The translations under genes were made by a program, and so were the position numbers. A stretch of DNA of 56,859 nt, from contig JAITLC010000104.1 in assembly GCA_031278095.1 (NCBI GenBank), positions 1 to 56,859 on the forward strand. Reading direction: 5' to 3'. The DNA comes from Treponema sp. GTDB taxonomy: Bacteria > Spirochaetota > Spirochaetia > Treponematales > Breznakiellaceae. Under the pieces are notes generated by a model. That model was given only the letters and a program-made list of their open reading frames with translations. It was not told the DNA's origin and ran no database searches. Positions 1 through 8,456 of the stretch are shown one piece after another. Every line of letters starts with the position of its first letter. Positions within the stretch are counted from its first letter, which is position 1.

Positions 1-2
1 AG

Positions 3-185
3 GAAAAGGAACTGATTTTCCCCAAGGTTGTAATACATATCATCCTGGGCTATATGGATGCAGCCCTTTATACACAGGATAAAAACAAAGGTCTCAAGTT
101 TTCTGTCCTGATGGATAAAATTCTTCGAATTAAGCAATTCGCCGGAGTTTACATACGCGGGAAAACTGTTGTTTGGTCCGATTAA
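3..185 (+). CDS. C-terminal end of an unidentified protein (cut by window edge)
   Basis: An open frame enters from the left edge and runs 60 codons to a TAA at 183-185. The visible tail ends in a short basic/hydrophobic stretch closing with VVWSD. I do not recognise the family; it could be the end of a regulator or enzyme of the sugar operon that follows. The start and most of the gene lie outside the window. About 115 bases of AT-rich DNA separate it from the binding-protein gene at 302. Confidence 0.55.
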   Translation, partial: EKELIFPKVVIHIILGYMDAALYTQDKNKGLKFSVLMDKILRIKQFAGVYIRGKTVVWSD

Positions 186-216
186 GTATCTCATAAGACC
201 CATCCGAATCTAGGAA

Positions 217-244
217 TTTAACGATAATTATAGGATTTTATAGT
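217..244 (+). promoter_or_regulatory. candidate sigma-70 promoter of the sugar ABC operon
   Basis: A TTTAAC box (217-222), a 16-base spacer and TATAGT (239-244) sit in an AT-rich gap. They would place the transcript start near 251 and leave a 50-base leader with an AGGAGA ribosome site before the ATG at 302. The -35 match is weak, so this is only a candidate. Confidence 0.3.
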
Positions 245-301
245 TTATGTGTCAATATATGGGGGTAAACTGCTATTAACTTTTATTTTTAGGAGACTGC
301 C

Positions 302-1675
302 ATGAAGAGTTACCTTAAATTTCTGTTGTCCTTGTCGGTTTTATTGCTTATTTCCGGTATGGTTTACGCCGGTGGCGGCAAGCAAGCCGCTTCGGAGGGA
401 ACGGTTACCCTGAAATTCACCTACTGGGGAAGTCCGGTGGAAAGGCAGGCAGTGGAAAAAGCTCTTGCCGCATTTGAGCGGAATAACCCGGGAATTAAAG
501 TGGACGCCCAGCATATTCCCACCGAATATCTGGAAAAAATAACCGCCATGGTAGCGGCCGACATGGCACCCGATGTGGTGTATCTGGATGATACGGTGGC
601 AACCGCATGGGGCACCGAGGGGAAACTGGTTAATGTATATGAACTCCTGCAAAACGACACGGAGCTCAAACGGGAAGATTTTCTGGATGCCATTTGGTAT
701 AAGTGGTCTGCCAATGCCGCGGTGGGAACAAATACCGCCCTTGAAACCGCCGCCATCTTTTACAATAAAGATATGTTTACCGCTGCGGGAATTGCGCCGC
801 CCCCGGCCAGAGCAGAAGACGCCTGGACTTGGGATCAATTTGTCAGGGTAGCGAAACAACTTACCCTTGATAATACGGGCAAACATCCCGATGATCCGGG
901 TTTTAACCCGAATAATATCGTACAGTACGGTGTTCAGTGGGGAACAAGTATTTGGGAATGGATGACCATGGTGTATTCCAACGGCGGACGTTTTCTTAAA
1001 GAAGACGGCAGCGCCATTGCGCTGACCCAACCTGCCGCTTATGAGGCTATTCAAAAAGTGGCGGATCTGATGAATGTCCACCATGTAGCCCCAAGTCCGG
1101 TGGCGGCAAAAAGCATCCCCGAACCTTCAACCGCGCTTATGACCAAGCGGGTGGCCATGGTTATGGCCGGACAATGGGTGCTCCTTGATCTGGGGGCCAA
1201 TACCGGCCTCAATTTTGATATCGGGGTATTGCCAAAGATGAAGAATAACTACGTAACCATTGTTCTCGGTGCGCCGACTGCAATATTTAAATCCACAAAA
1301 CATCCGGCGGAATCCTGGAAGCTCTTTAAATGGCTTGCAAACCCGGAATCTTCCCTGGATCTTATGCAGGGCGGACTTTGGATGCCCCTTTTGAAGAATT
1401 GGTATACCGATGAAACCCTTATTGCCCGCTGGGCGCAGGGCAACCGCGCCCATCCGCCCAGTTACAGGACCGCGGTAATGGACGCTGCCATGAAGTACGG
1501 CATGCCGGTTCCGGTTTACAACGTGAAGAACTACGAAAAGATCGCCAACATTATCAACCCCGCCCTTGATCCGGTGTGGCTTGGGGAAAGAACCGCTGAA
1601 CAAGCCCTAAGGGGAATTGAATCCCAGGCCAACAGAGAGGTTAACGGGTTCTTCGATACGAGCAGAAATTACTAA
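302..1675 (+). CDS. sugar ABC transporter substrate-binding protein (family 1)
   Basis: A 457-residue extracellular solute-binding protein of the carbohydrate (MalE/UgpB-like) family 1. An N-terminal signal peptide of about 23 residues ends at VYA-GGGKQ, with no lipobox cysteine, so it is probably released into the periplasm by signal peptidase I. The mature start TLKFTYWGSP, the 'VYLDDT' segment near residue 95 and the 'FYNKDMFTAAGI' segment near residue 155 are typical of the family. AGGAGA lies six bases before the ATG. Two permease genes follow on the same strand, with a GH127 glycosidase further down, so the ligand is likely a plant-derived oligosaccharide; the exact sugar cannot be read from sequence. 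Confidence 0.93.
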   Translation: MKSYLKFLLSLSVLLLISGMVYAGGGKQAASEGTVTLKFTYWGSPVERQAVEKALAAFERNNPGIKVDAQHIPTEYLEKITAMVAADMAPDVVYLDDTVATAWGTEGKLVNVYELLQNDTELKREDFLDAIWYKWSANAAVGTNTALETAAIFYNKDMFTAAGIAPPPARAEDAWTWDQFVRVAKQLTLDNTGKHPDDPGFNPNNIVQYGVQWGTSIWEWMTMVYSNGGRFLKEDGSAIALTQPAAYEAIQKVADLMNVHHVAPSPVAAKSIPEPSTALMTKRVAMVMAGQWVLLDLGANTGLNFDIGVLPKMKNNYVTIVLGAPTAIFKSTKHPAESWKLFKWLANPESSLDLMQGGLWMPLLKNWYTDETLIARWAQGNRAHPPSYRTAVMDAAMKYGMPVPVYNVKNYEKIANIINPALDPVWLGERTAEQALRGIESQANREVNGFFDTSRNY

Positions 1676-1683
1676 ACAGGCAG

Positions 1684-1722
1684 AACGGGGCTTGTCTAAA
1701 AAGAAGGGCGGTCCCGTTTTTT
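1684..1722 (+). terminator. partial terminator or attenuator after the binding-protein gene
   Basis: AACGGG (1684-1689) can pair with CCCGTT (1713-1718), followed directly by a run of T. The loop is long (23 bases), so the hairpin is modest. It lies between the binding-protein gene and its permeases, where such elements commonly make the binding protein more abundant than the membrane subunits. Confidence 0.4.
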
Positions 1723-1749
1723 CTACAAAAAAGCGGGAGTTTGACAGGT

Positions 1750-2658
1750 TTGTTGAAATCTAAACATCTTTCCACGGAAAAACAGAGACTCATATACGGG
1801 CTTATCTTTGTTGCTCCCGCAGTCCTTGGTTTTCTAATTTTTGTCCTTGCTCCCATGCTAAGCAGCCTTATCCTTAGCCTGACCGATTACCGGATAGTTT
1901 CCCGGGAAAACCATTTTGTCGGCCTGGACAACTATATCCGCCTTTTGGACGGCAGGGATTTTTTTATCAAGAAGTCTCTGGGAGTAACTTTTTATTATGC
2001 CCTGTTCAGCGTTCCTCTGGGTATGATCTGCGCCTTTCTTTTAGCCATGATGTTAAACAGGGATATGAAGGGAAAGGCCGTGTTTCGGGTAATTTATTAC
2101 CTCCCCTCCATAGTGCCGGTGGTAGCAACCTCCCTGATATGGACCTGGTTACTGGATCCCGATTTAGGGCTGGTAAATTCCGTCCTGCGTCAATTTGATC
2201 TGCCTACAAGCCGCTTTATTTACGCGGAACGAACCGTTATTCCATCTCTTTCAATAATGTCTGTTTGGACCAGCGGCGGTACCATGGTCATATTTTTGGC
2301 CGGTTTGCAGGGAATTTCCCGGACCCTCTATGAAGCGGTTGAAATAGACGGGGGTAACGCCTGGCACAAGTTTATAAAAATTACCGTACCCATGATGACT
2401 CCGACCATTTTTTATAATCTGGTTATGGGGGTAATTGGGGGGCTGCAGGCCTTTACCCAGAGTTTTATCATGACTCAGGGAGGGCCGAATAACGGTTCTT
2501 TATTTATTGTCTATTATTTGTATCGTATGGCGTTTAGAGAGCAGGAAATGGGAAGGGCCTGCGCGGTGGCCTGGGTTGTTTTTTTGATCATCATGCTGAT
2601 CACCCTGCTTATCTTTCGTAGTTCCCAGCGCTGGGTTTATTACGAGGGTGATAACTGA
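1750..2658 (+). CDS. sugar ABC transporter permease, MalF/UgpA type
   Basis: Inner-membrane permease of about 302 residues with six predicted membrane segments. The EAA loop that docks the ATPase is visible ('EAVEIDGGNAWHKFIKITVP', around residues 197-216). There is no ATG near the N-terminus. TTG codons occur at 1741, 1750 and 1753; I chose 1750 because GGGAG at 1735-1739 is ten bases upstream, whereas 1741 is almost touching it. The gene overlaps the next permease by one base (TGATG), so the two are probably translationally coupled. No ATPase gene is nearby, so a shared MsmK/UgpC-type ATPase encoded elsewhere is expected. Confidence 0.9.
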   Translation: MLKSKHLSTEKQRLIYGLIFVAPAVLGFLIFVLAPMLSSLILSLTDYRIVSRENHFVGLDNYIRLLDGRDFFIKKSLGVTFYYALFSVPLGMICAFLLAMMLNRDMKGKAVFRVIYYLPSIVPVVATSLIWTWLLDPDLGLVNSVLRQFDLPTSRFIYAERTVIPSLSIMSVWTSGGTMVIFLAGLQGISRTLYEAVEIDGGNAWHKFIKITVPMMTPTIFYNLVMGVIGGLQAFTQSFIMTQGGPNNGSLFIVYYLYRMAFREQEMGRACAVAWVVFLIIMLITLLIFRSSQRWVYYEGDN

Positions 2659-3497
2659 TGAGGGCCAAAACACGCCGTTTTATTTCCATGATATTTTGGT
2701 ATACCCTTTTAATCCTTGGGGCTCTTGTCTGCATGATTCCCTTGTATTGGCTGATCCGTTCATCCCTGATGGATATGGCCCAAATATTTCAACTGCCTCC
2801 GATTTGGATTCCCAGTCCGGTTCACTGGAGTAATTACCGCGAAGCCCTGACAATTCTCCCCTTTTGGCGGTATTTCCTGAATACATCATTTATTACCGCG
2901 GTAAATGTGACAGGTGCTCTCTTGACCAGTTCATTTGTCGCATTTGGGTTTGCGCGGATTCGATTTAAGTTTAAGGGCATCCTGTTTGCCTGTGTTATCT
3001 CCAGCATGATGCTGCCTTATGCAGTAACCATGATACCGACTTTTATCGGCTGGCGTATTCTTGGCGCCTATGGGACTTTTTTTCCCCTGACTATTCCCGT
3101 GTGGTTTGGCGGCGGCGCCTTTAATATCTTTTTACTGCGGCAATTTTTTAAATCTATTCCAAAAGATCTGGATGAAGCAACCATTGTTGACGGCGGCAGT
3201 TACTTCAGAATCTGGTGGCAAATTGTTATTCCCCTGTCAACTCCGGCGATGATTGTGGTAGGCCTTTTTACATTCCTGAACAATTGGAACGATTTTTTAG
3301 GCCCTCTTATTTATATGGATTCTGAAAAAAAATATACTCTTGCGTTGGGTTTACAGCTTTTTAAGGGAATGTATAATGCCCATTGGCATCTTATGATGGC
3401 CGCGGCCGCGGTGGTATTATTTCCGGCAATTGTAGTCTTTCTAATCGGTCAAAAATATTTTATTGAAGGTATTACCATGTCGGGACTAAAGGCATGA
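2658..3497 (+). CDS. sugar ABC transporter permease, MalG/UgpE type
   Basis: Second permease, 279 residues, of the MalG-like carbohydrate subfamily with about six membrane helices. Its EAA loop reads 'DEATIVDGGSYFRIWWQIVIP' in two parts around residues 173-193. The C-terminus ends 'EGITMSGLKA', very close to the usual ending 'GLTAGAVKG' of this family. It starts within the stop codon of the first permease and overlaps the next gene by four bases (ATGA). Together with 302-1675 it forms an importer lacking only its ATPase. Confidence 0.92.
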   Translation: MRAKTRRFISMIFWYTLLILGALVCMIPLYWLIRSSLMDMAQIFQLPPIWIPSPVHWSNYREALTILPFWRYFLNTSFITAVNVTGALLTSSFVAFGFARIRFKFKGILFACVISSMMLPYAVTMIPTFIGWRILGAYGTFFPLTIPVWFGGGAFNIFLLRQFFKSIPKDLDEATIVDGGSYFRIWWQIVIPLSTPAMIVVGLFTFLNNWNDFLGPLIYMDSEKKYTLALGLQLFKGMYNAHWHLMMAAAAVVLFPAIVVFLIGQKYFIEGITMSGLKA

Positions 3498-4468
3498 TCA
3501 ACATGACTAAAAAAGAAAATACATTACGGGCGCTTAAGCGGGAGAATCCGGAATGGGTTCCTTACGGCATGGAAGCGGTAATTACCCTTCAACCGCCCAT
3601 TGTCGAGCGGCCGGATCGCGCGGGGAAAGACGCTTTCGGGGTAGTCTGGAGTTACGAGGAAAAGGCCGAGGGCGGGACATACCCCCGCAACGGTAATTAT
3701 GTTATAACAGATATTGAAAAGTGGCAGGAACAGGTTGTCTTTCCCGACATAAACGCTGTTAATTGGGATGAGGTGAGAGAGAAAGCCGCCGCGATTGACC
3801 GGGAGGAATTTCTTGTCCAGGGTTTTGTCGAAATGGGTATCTTTGAGCGGACATATCTCCTTCTGGGCATGGAAGAAGCCCTTATTTCTTATTTTACCAA
3901 CCCCAATGAAATGTACGATCTTTGCGGGGCCATAGCGGATTATAAAATCGCCTTCTGTGAAAAATTCCACGATGTAACACGGATGGATATGCTTTGGTAC
4001 GGCGATGATTGGGGTACTCAGACAGGTCTTTTTATCTCTCCGGATTCGTGGCGGCGGATCATTAAACCGCATACCAAGCGTATTTACGACTGTATGAAAA
4101 ATCGGGGCGTTTTGGTCAATCAGCATTCCTGCGGAAAGATCGAATCAATCTTTGGCGATATGTGCGAAATGGGCGCCGATGTCTGGAATCCATGTCAACC
4201 CTGTAACGATCTAAAAGCCCTCAAGGCGGAATTCGGCGGCAGAATATGTTTTCACGGCGGCGTTGACAGTCAGTTCATACTGGCGAATCCCATTAAGACT
4301 CCCGACGATGTTCGGGAAGAAGTAAAAAAACGCATACGGGAAATGTCTCTGCCGGGCGGGGGCTACATAACCGGTCCCAGCCATAGCGTACCATACAACA
4401 AGGCTAAACTTGCGGTCATGGAAGAAACTGCCAGGGTTTACGGCAGAGAAATTTACGGCCGCGGCTGA
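3494..4468 (+). CDS. URO-D superfamily protein (methyltransferase-like)
   Basis: A 324-residue member of the uroporphyrinogen decarboxylase superfamily, which also holds MtaA/MtbA/CmuA-type zinc methyltransferases that move methyl groups to corrinoids or thiols. Residues 210-215 read QHSCGK; H211 and C213 match the His-x-Cys zinc ligands of the methyltransferase branch. Near residue 254 is 'FHGGVDSQ', and near 290 'GGGYITGPSHSVPYN' takes the place of the usual last zinc cysteine. The arginine-rich N-terminus of true HemE is absent. The ATG overlaps the permease stop by four bases; another in-frame ATG at 3503 is possible. Placement inside a sugar-uptake operon argues against haem synthesis. 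The substrate is unknown. Confidence 0.82.
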   Translation: MINMTKKENTLRALKRENPEWVPYGMEAVITLQPPIVERPDRAGKDAFGVVWSYEEKAEGGTYPRNGNYVITDIEKWQEQVVFPDINAVNWDEVREKAAAIDREEFLVQGFVEMGIFERTYLLLGMEEALISYFTNPNEMYDLCGAIADYKIAFCEKFHDVTRMDMLWYGDDWGTQTGLFISPDSWRRIIKPHTKRIYDCMKNRGVLVNQHSCGKIESIFGDMCEMGADVWNPCQPCNDLKALKAEFGGRICFHGGVDSQFILANPIKTPDDVREEVKKRIREMSLPGGGYITGPSHSVPYNKAKLAVMEETARVYGREIYGRG

Positions 4469-4511
4469 AATATTCGGCATAAAATTATTTTTGAGAAAGA
4501 GAGACATTGCC

Positions 4512-4640
4512 ATGAGTCAACATAATGTAAAACCGTTACAGGCTATTATTAACGATCCTTTTCGGTCCAGATATATGGAATTGGTACGGAAAGAAGCTAT
4601 TCCCTATAGTTTTGGGACAGGATCAAAGGAGTTGATATGA
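4512..4640 (+). pseudogene. 42-codon stub resembling a GH127 N-terminus
   Basis: A short frame opens with ATG at 4512 and reads 'IINDPFRSRYMELVRKEAIP' in residues 12-31. From memory, the first 40 residues of many GH127 beta-L-arabinofuranosidases follow the pattern 'I-DPFW..Y.ELVR..-IPYQW', so this looks like the beginning of such a gene whose body has been lost. The last codons coincide with the ribosome site (AAAGGAG) of the following GH127 gene, and its TGA overlaps that gene's ATG. A deletion between tandem paralogues would give this layout. It might still be translated and couple expression to the next gene. Confidence 0.55.
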
Positions 4641-6607
4641 AAATATTTTTTCTTCCCCGCGTTCCGTCATCAAGAGGGATTACCCTCTACACCTCGAACC
4701 GGAAACCCCTCGCTCCCTCCGCGATGGTCTCTCTCCCCGCCGGAGCGGTAAAACCCCGCGGCTGGATCAAAGGGCAGCTGGAACTTATGACCAGGGGAAT
4801 GGCGGGCCGCCTTTCGGAACTGAGTATATTTCTCAAAAGTGAAAACAACGGCTGGCTTTATGACGGCCAGGGCGCTTGGGAGGAACAGGCTTATTTTTTC
4901 AGGGCTTTTTATGAATTAGCCGCAGTAACGGAAGATCCAAAACTCCAGGAAGAAACAACGAAGTGGATTGAAAGCCTCCTTGGCCTGGTCAACGAAGACG
5001 GCTACTGGGGGCCTTCCATGCTGAAATCTATTCCCCTTGAAAACGGTTTAAAAGCTCCTGATTTATGGCCCCACATGGTAATGATTGATCCCCTTATGAG
5101 CCACTATGACAGAACCGGCGACGGCAGGGTCATTCCGCTTCTGCTTAATTTTTTCCGGTGGTGTTCAGAAATACCTGACGATTGTTTTATTCCTCCCGTA
5201 AAAACCGCTCCGAATTTCGGCTATTATAAGGAACTGTTGAAGGACAGCGCTCAATGGATGATCTTTGTTCAGCAGGACAGGGCGGGTGATATGATTCCTT
5301 CAATCTATTGGCTTTACAATCTGACCGGAGAAAGTTTTCTCCTTCCCCTGGCGGATCGGTTTTTTTCAAAAATGCGGCCTCCCCTTGAGAAATTCCTTGA
5401 TAAGCATGTCGTACATTTCGCCCAGCGTTGGAGGTATTTTGGAAACCATTATATACAATCCCACGATGAGGAAGAATTGAGAAAAAGCGAGTATTACTAT
5501 AAAACTCATTATGATCATTGGGGCCAGATGCCCGGCGGAGCTTTTGCTTCCGATGAGCTTACCAGGGAGGGAAAGACCGATCCCCGTCAGGCTTTTGAAA
5601 CCTGCGGATGCGTCGAGTTGGCCAAGAGTTATTTTATTCTTTCGGAAATAACAGGGGATACAAAATATGCCGACCGCTGTGAGGACGTGCTTTTCAATAC
5701 CTTTCCGGCAACTCATGATCCCTGGTTAAAGAGCCTGCATTACTTGACCGCTCCGAATCAGGTAATACTTGATGCGGCCCCCCATGATTACGCGAACAAG
5801 GGAAGACAGATTGATTATTCTCCTTTTGAACTCTATCGTTGCTGCCAGCACAACGCCGGTCTGGGTTGGCCTTCCTACGTCCGCAGGCTCTGGATGGCCG
5901 CTGACGGCGGCGGCCTCGCCGCGTGGTTATACGGCGCATCATCGGTTGATGCCCTGGTCTCGGACGGCGTCAGGGTGCATATAGATGAATATACCGATTA
6001 TCCTTTTAACACGGATATTTCTTTTGTCGTTTCGCCCGAGAAACCGGCCGAGTTTCCCCTTTATTTTAGAATTCCGTCCTGGGCAAAAGCTGTCGGCCTT
6101 ACCATAAACGGCGTGAGGCATCCTGTTGATAAAGCGCAGGTAATCTGCATTGAAAATGAATGGTGCAGGGGAGATAAAATTGAGCTCTCATTTGATGCCG
6201 GAATTGAATTCCGCGTCTGGGAAAAACAAAAAGGCGCGGTCAGCGTTAATTATGGGCCTCTGTCTTATTCACTCAGGATCAAAGAAGACTGGAGGGTTTA
6301 TTCCGGTTCGGCAGAATGGCCCGAATGGACGGTTTTTCCCGATTCTCCCTGGAATTACGGGTTAATCCCTGATACCGCAGTCCTGAAAAAACGCAGTCCC
6401 CTGTCCTGCCAGCCCTGGACTGCCGAAAACGCCCCTGTGGAACTAGCGGTTAAGGCAAAGAAAGTACCCCACTGGAGGGCAACGGATAACATGATCGATC
6501 CCCTGCCTCAAAGCCCGGCGCCGGCCGGTGAACCGGAAGAAGAAATTACCCTGATACCTATGGGCTGCGCACGGCTGCGGGTAAGCTGTTTCCCGGCGGT
6601 TAAATAA
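4637..6607 (+). CDS. GH127/DUF1680 family glycoside hydrolase
   Basis: A 656-residue protein of the beta-L-arabinofuranosidase (GH127 and relatives, DUF1680) family. The opening 'NRKPLAPSAMVSLPAGAVKP' followed by GWIKGQLELM is the usual start of an (alpha/alpha)6 barrel enzyme of this group. E321-T-C323 and C402-C403 match the glutamate and three cysteines that bind zinc in HypBA1; the first of the paired cysteines is the nucleophile there. E307 could be the acid/base. No signal peptide is obvious, so it probably acts in the cytoplasm on sugars imported by the upstream transporter. GGAG is five bases before the ATG. The exact glycosidic linkage is not predictable. Confidence 0.88.
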   Translation: MKIFFLPRVPSSRGITLYTSNRKPLAPSAMVSLPAGAVKPRGWIKGQLELMTRGMAGRLSELSIFLKSENNGWLYDGQGAWEEQAYFFRAFYELAAVTEDPKLQEETTKWIESLLGLVNEDGYWGPSMLKSIPLENGLKAPDLWPHMVMIDPLMSHYDRTGDGRVIPLLLNFFRWCSEIPDDCFIPPVKTAPNFGYYKELLKDSAQWMIFVQQDRAGDMIPSIYWLYNLTGESFLLPLADRFFSKMRPPLEKFLDKHVVHFAQRWRYFGNHYIQSHDEEELRKSEYYYKTHYDHWGQMPGGAFASDELTREGKTDPRQAFETCGCVELAKSYFILSEITGDTKYADRCEDVLFNTFPATHDPWLKSLHYLTAPNQVILDAAPHDYANKGRQIDYSPFELYRCCQHNAGLGWPSYVRRLWMAADGGGLAAWLYGASSVDALVSDGVRVHIDEYTDYPFNTDISFVVSPEKPAEFPLYFRIPSWAKAVGLTINGVRHPVDKAQVICIENEWCRGDKIELSFDAGIEFRVWEKQKGAVSVNYGPLSYSLRIKEDWRVYSGSAEWPEWTVFPDSPWNYGLIPDTAVLKKRSPLSCQPWTAENAPVELAVKAKKVPHWRATDNMIDPLPQSPAPAGEPEEEITLIPMGCARLRVSCFPAVK

Positions 6608-6608
6608 A

Positions 6609-6644
6609 GTCTGTCCGCAAAGCAACCGGCTTTATAGACAGACA
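6609..6644. repeat. family A hairpin between convergent genes
   Basis: A short copy of the family A element: GTCTGTCC at the left, AGACAGAC at the right, and an inner AAG...CTT pairing. It lies just after the GH127 stop and before the convergent RluA gene's stop, where it could end transcription from either side. At 6660-6700 a further fragment shares a 15-base core (in reverse) with a sequence near 51470. Confidence 0.6.
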
Positions 6645-6738
6645 CTAAATAACATCATGTTATTTTTGAACAATTCCTAAAGGCTGCGAAATTGCAAGGC
6701 TTGCACACTGACAGAAGGTTAGCCGATACCCAACCGGG

Positions 6739-7470
6739 TTATCGGGCAAGTCCAATAGCTTCCCGGAAGGCCAGCCAGAGATTGTCTTCCAGCGGAGGAA
6801 AGCAGCTCACCGTAACGGTACGTGAGGATTCAGGATCGGGGAAGCTCAAGTCTCGGGCATGGAGACGGATTCCCCCCGGCTTTTCACTCCGGCGGGCGCC
6901 GTATTTCAGGTCGCCCTTTACGGGGAAACCTTCATGGGCAAGCTGGGCCCGGATCTGGTGGTGTCTTCCGGAGAGGAGTTCTATCTCCCAGAAGAGGTAA
7001 CGCTCTCCCCGGCCAAAGATACGGTAATGGAGCCGGGATTCCCTCAATGCAGGACCTGCCGTACCGGAAACAGTAACCTTGTTGGCTCCGGCACGGCCGG
7101 CTCCGATCCAGTGTTTCAGTTCCCCATCATCAGGCAACATCTTCCCGGATGAGGAAAATTCGGTAATGGCCCAATAGTTTTTCTGCGTTTTTCCTTCCCG
7201 GAAGGCCTTGCCGAGGAAACGCAATGATTCTCCGTTCAGGGCAAAGAGGACGCAGCCTGTAACGGGTACGTCAAGCCTGTGAACCGGCAGGGGTCGCAGT
7301 GGAGAGCAGTGTTCCGCCAGCAGCCGGGGAAGATCGATCATGCCGGGTTTGGGAAGCGGCTCGGTTGATTCCCCCGGCGCTTTATTGATCGCCATACAGT
7401 TGCTGTTGGAAAACAGTATACGTTTTTCGATGCTTACATCCTGAGCCGGGACGGGCCCTTCTTGTTTCAT
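6739..7470 (-). CDS. RluA-family pseudouridine synthase
   Basis: A 243-residue RNA pseudouridine synthase of the RluA family, which converts uridine to pseudouridine in rRNA or tRNA. The catalytic motif HRLD is at residues 64-67 (D67 the nucleophile), followed by 'VPVTGCVLFA'. 'GRHHQIRAQLAHEGFPVKGD' around residues 168-187 is the second hallmark of the family. There is no S4 domain. The start overlaps the stop of the upstream gene by four bases, so the two are co-transcribed. The exact target nucleotide cannot be assigned. Confidence 0.92.
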   Translation of the reverse strand: MKQEGPVPAQDVSIEKRILFSNSNCMAINKAPGESTEPLPKPGMIDLPRLLAEHCSPLRPLPVHRLDVPVTGCVLFALNGESLRFLGKAFREGKTQKNYWAITEFSSSGKMLPDDGELKHWIGAGRAGANKVTVSGTAGPALRESRLHYRIFGRGERYLFWEIELLSGRHHQIRAQLAHEGFPVKGDLKYGARRSEKPGGIRLHARDLSFPDPESSRTVTVSCFPPLEDNLWLAFREAIGLAR

Positions 7471-8324
7471 TTCTTCTTCTCCGCCGCAGGCTGTGAGGCA
7501 AGAAAATTGAGCAGGGGTCTTGTCCAGTCTTCGGTATTTTTCCCCTCATCAAGAAAACGTTCATAGAGGTTTTTGATATGGCCGCGGACAGCCTCCGCGT
7601 CTTTATCAGGGAGGCTGCCGGTAAAGAGCGCGGAGAGAAAAGCCTCCGCTTCGGCAGGGGGAAACAGTTCCCCGTCAAAACAAGTCATGGCGTACATGGC
7701 CGCCGCAATACAGTTTACACTGTGCTGTTTTACAAAGAGAACCGCCTCGGTAATATCTCTGGCGCCCCGGTCGATTTCCGCGCACCGTGCGGCGCAATCC
7801 TTTTCGGCCCGCATGACAGAGATACTTTTTCTGAAACGGGTATAGGAGAGGATCATCACCATGACATGGAGGCTGGGAATACACATCAGATGGGGATCGA
7901 AAGTATGGATAAGCCGAAAACGGAAATCTTTTAGATAGCGGGGCCGCCGGGTTGTGGAGAGGTTTCTTTCATACACCCCGGCCGCAAAGGCATAGAGCCT
8001 TCCGATTGCCGCAAGAAAATTCCGTACTTCGTTTTCCGCGGCGGCTCCGAAACGGCGGAGCAGGAAACCCTGACAGCGGATCCAGAATGCGGAAAAATCC
8101 ATATAGATCTTCACCCGGGAAGGATCGAAGGGAATCTTTTCGTCCAGGAGGTGGTCAGCCCGGGAGACGGGGATCTTCCCGCTCAAAAGGCCCCAATACT
8201 GGAGTCCAAAAAAATTACGGAAAATGGAGGCACAACAGCGCAGGGCCGTTCCGGTGAGAGCCGGATTGAAGAGTATCCGCAAGGCCGTCCCCGCGACGCT
8301 TTGCAAGGCTGCGCTGTTATTCAT
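7467..8324 (-). CDS. unknown protein with PAP2-like motifs
   Basis: About 285 residues from the ATG at 8324; a TTG at 8381 would add 19 residues but lies inside a repeat. I do not recognise the family. An 'RNLSTTRRPR' segment fits the first PAP2 phosphatase motif (basic-x6-RP), and 12 residues later 'MCIPSLHVMVMIL' resembles the second (PSxH) as seen in inositol-phosphorylceramide-synthase-like enzymes. The third motif is not evident and clear membrane helices are few. The C-terminal third is acidic. The ATG lacks a Shine-Dalgarno site, and a TATACT box lies seven bases before it, so a leaderless transcript is possible. It overlaps the pseudouridine synthase gene by four bases. Confidence 0.6.
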   Translation of the reverse strand: MNNSAALQSVAGTALRILFNPALTGTALRCCASIFRNFFGLQYWGLLSGKIPVSRADHLLDEKIPFDPSRVKIYMDFSAFWIRCQGFLLRRFGAAAENEVRNFLAAIGRLYAFAAGVYERNLSTTRRPRYLKDFRFRLIHTFDPHLMCIPSLHVMVMILSYTRFRKSISVMRAEKDCAARCAEIDRGARDITEAVLFVKQHSVNCIAAAMYAMTCFDGELFPPAEAEAFLSALFTGSLPDKDAEAVRGHIKNLYERFLDEGKNTEDWTRPLLNFLASQPAAEKKK

Positions 8325-8367
8325 GAAAAATAGTATAGCATGAATTATTCTCCAAATGTCAGCACAT

Positions 8368-8425
8368 GGAGGCTGTTCCAAAATCCGCCGATCCGGCAGG
8401 ATGATAATTTTGGAGCAGTGCTCAA
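8368..8425. repeat. family B' hairpin (GATCCGGCAGGAT type)
   Basis: An imperfect inverted repeat: GGCTGTTCCAAAAT at the left pairs with ATTTTGGAgCAG at the right around a GATCCGGCAGGAT core. Closely related copies occur at 15167-15220 and 25881-25916. It lies between two minus-strand genes and probably terminates the DUF554 transcript. Confidence 0.6.
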
Positions 8426-8456
8426 TGGTACGAAATTTATCTTGCGGCGGGAATAC

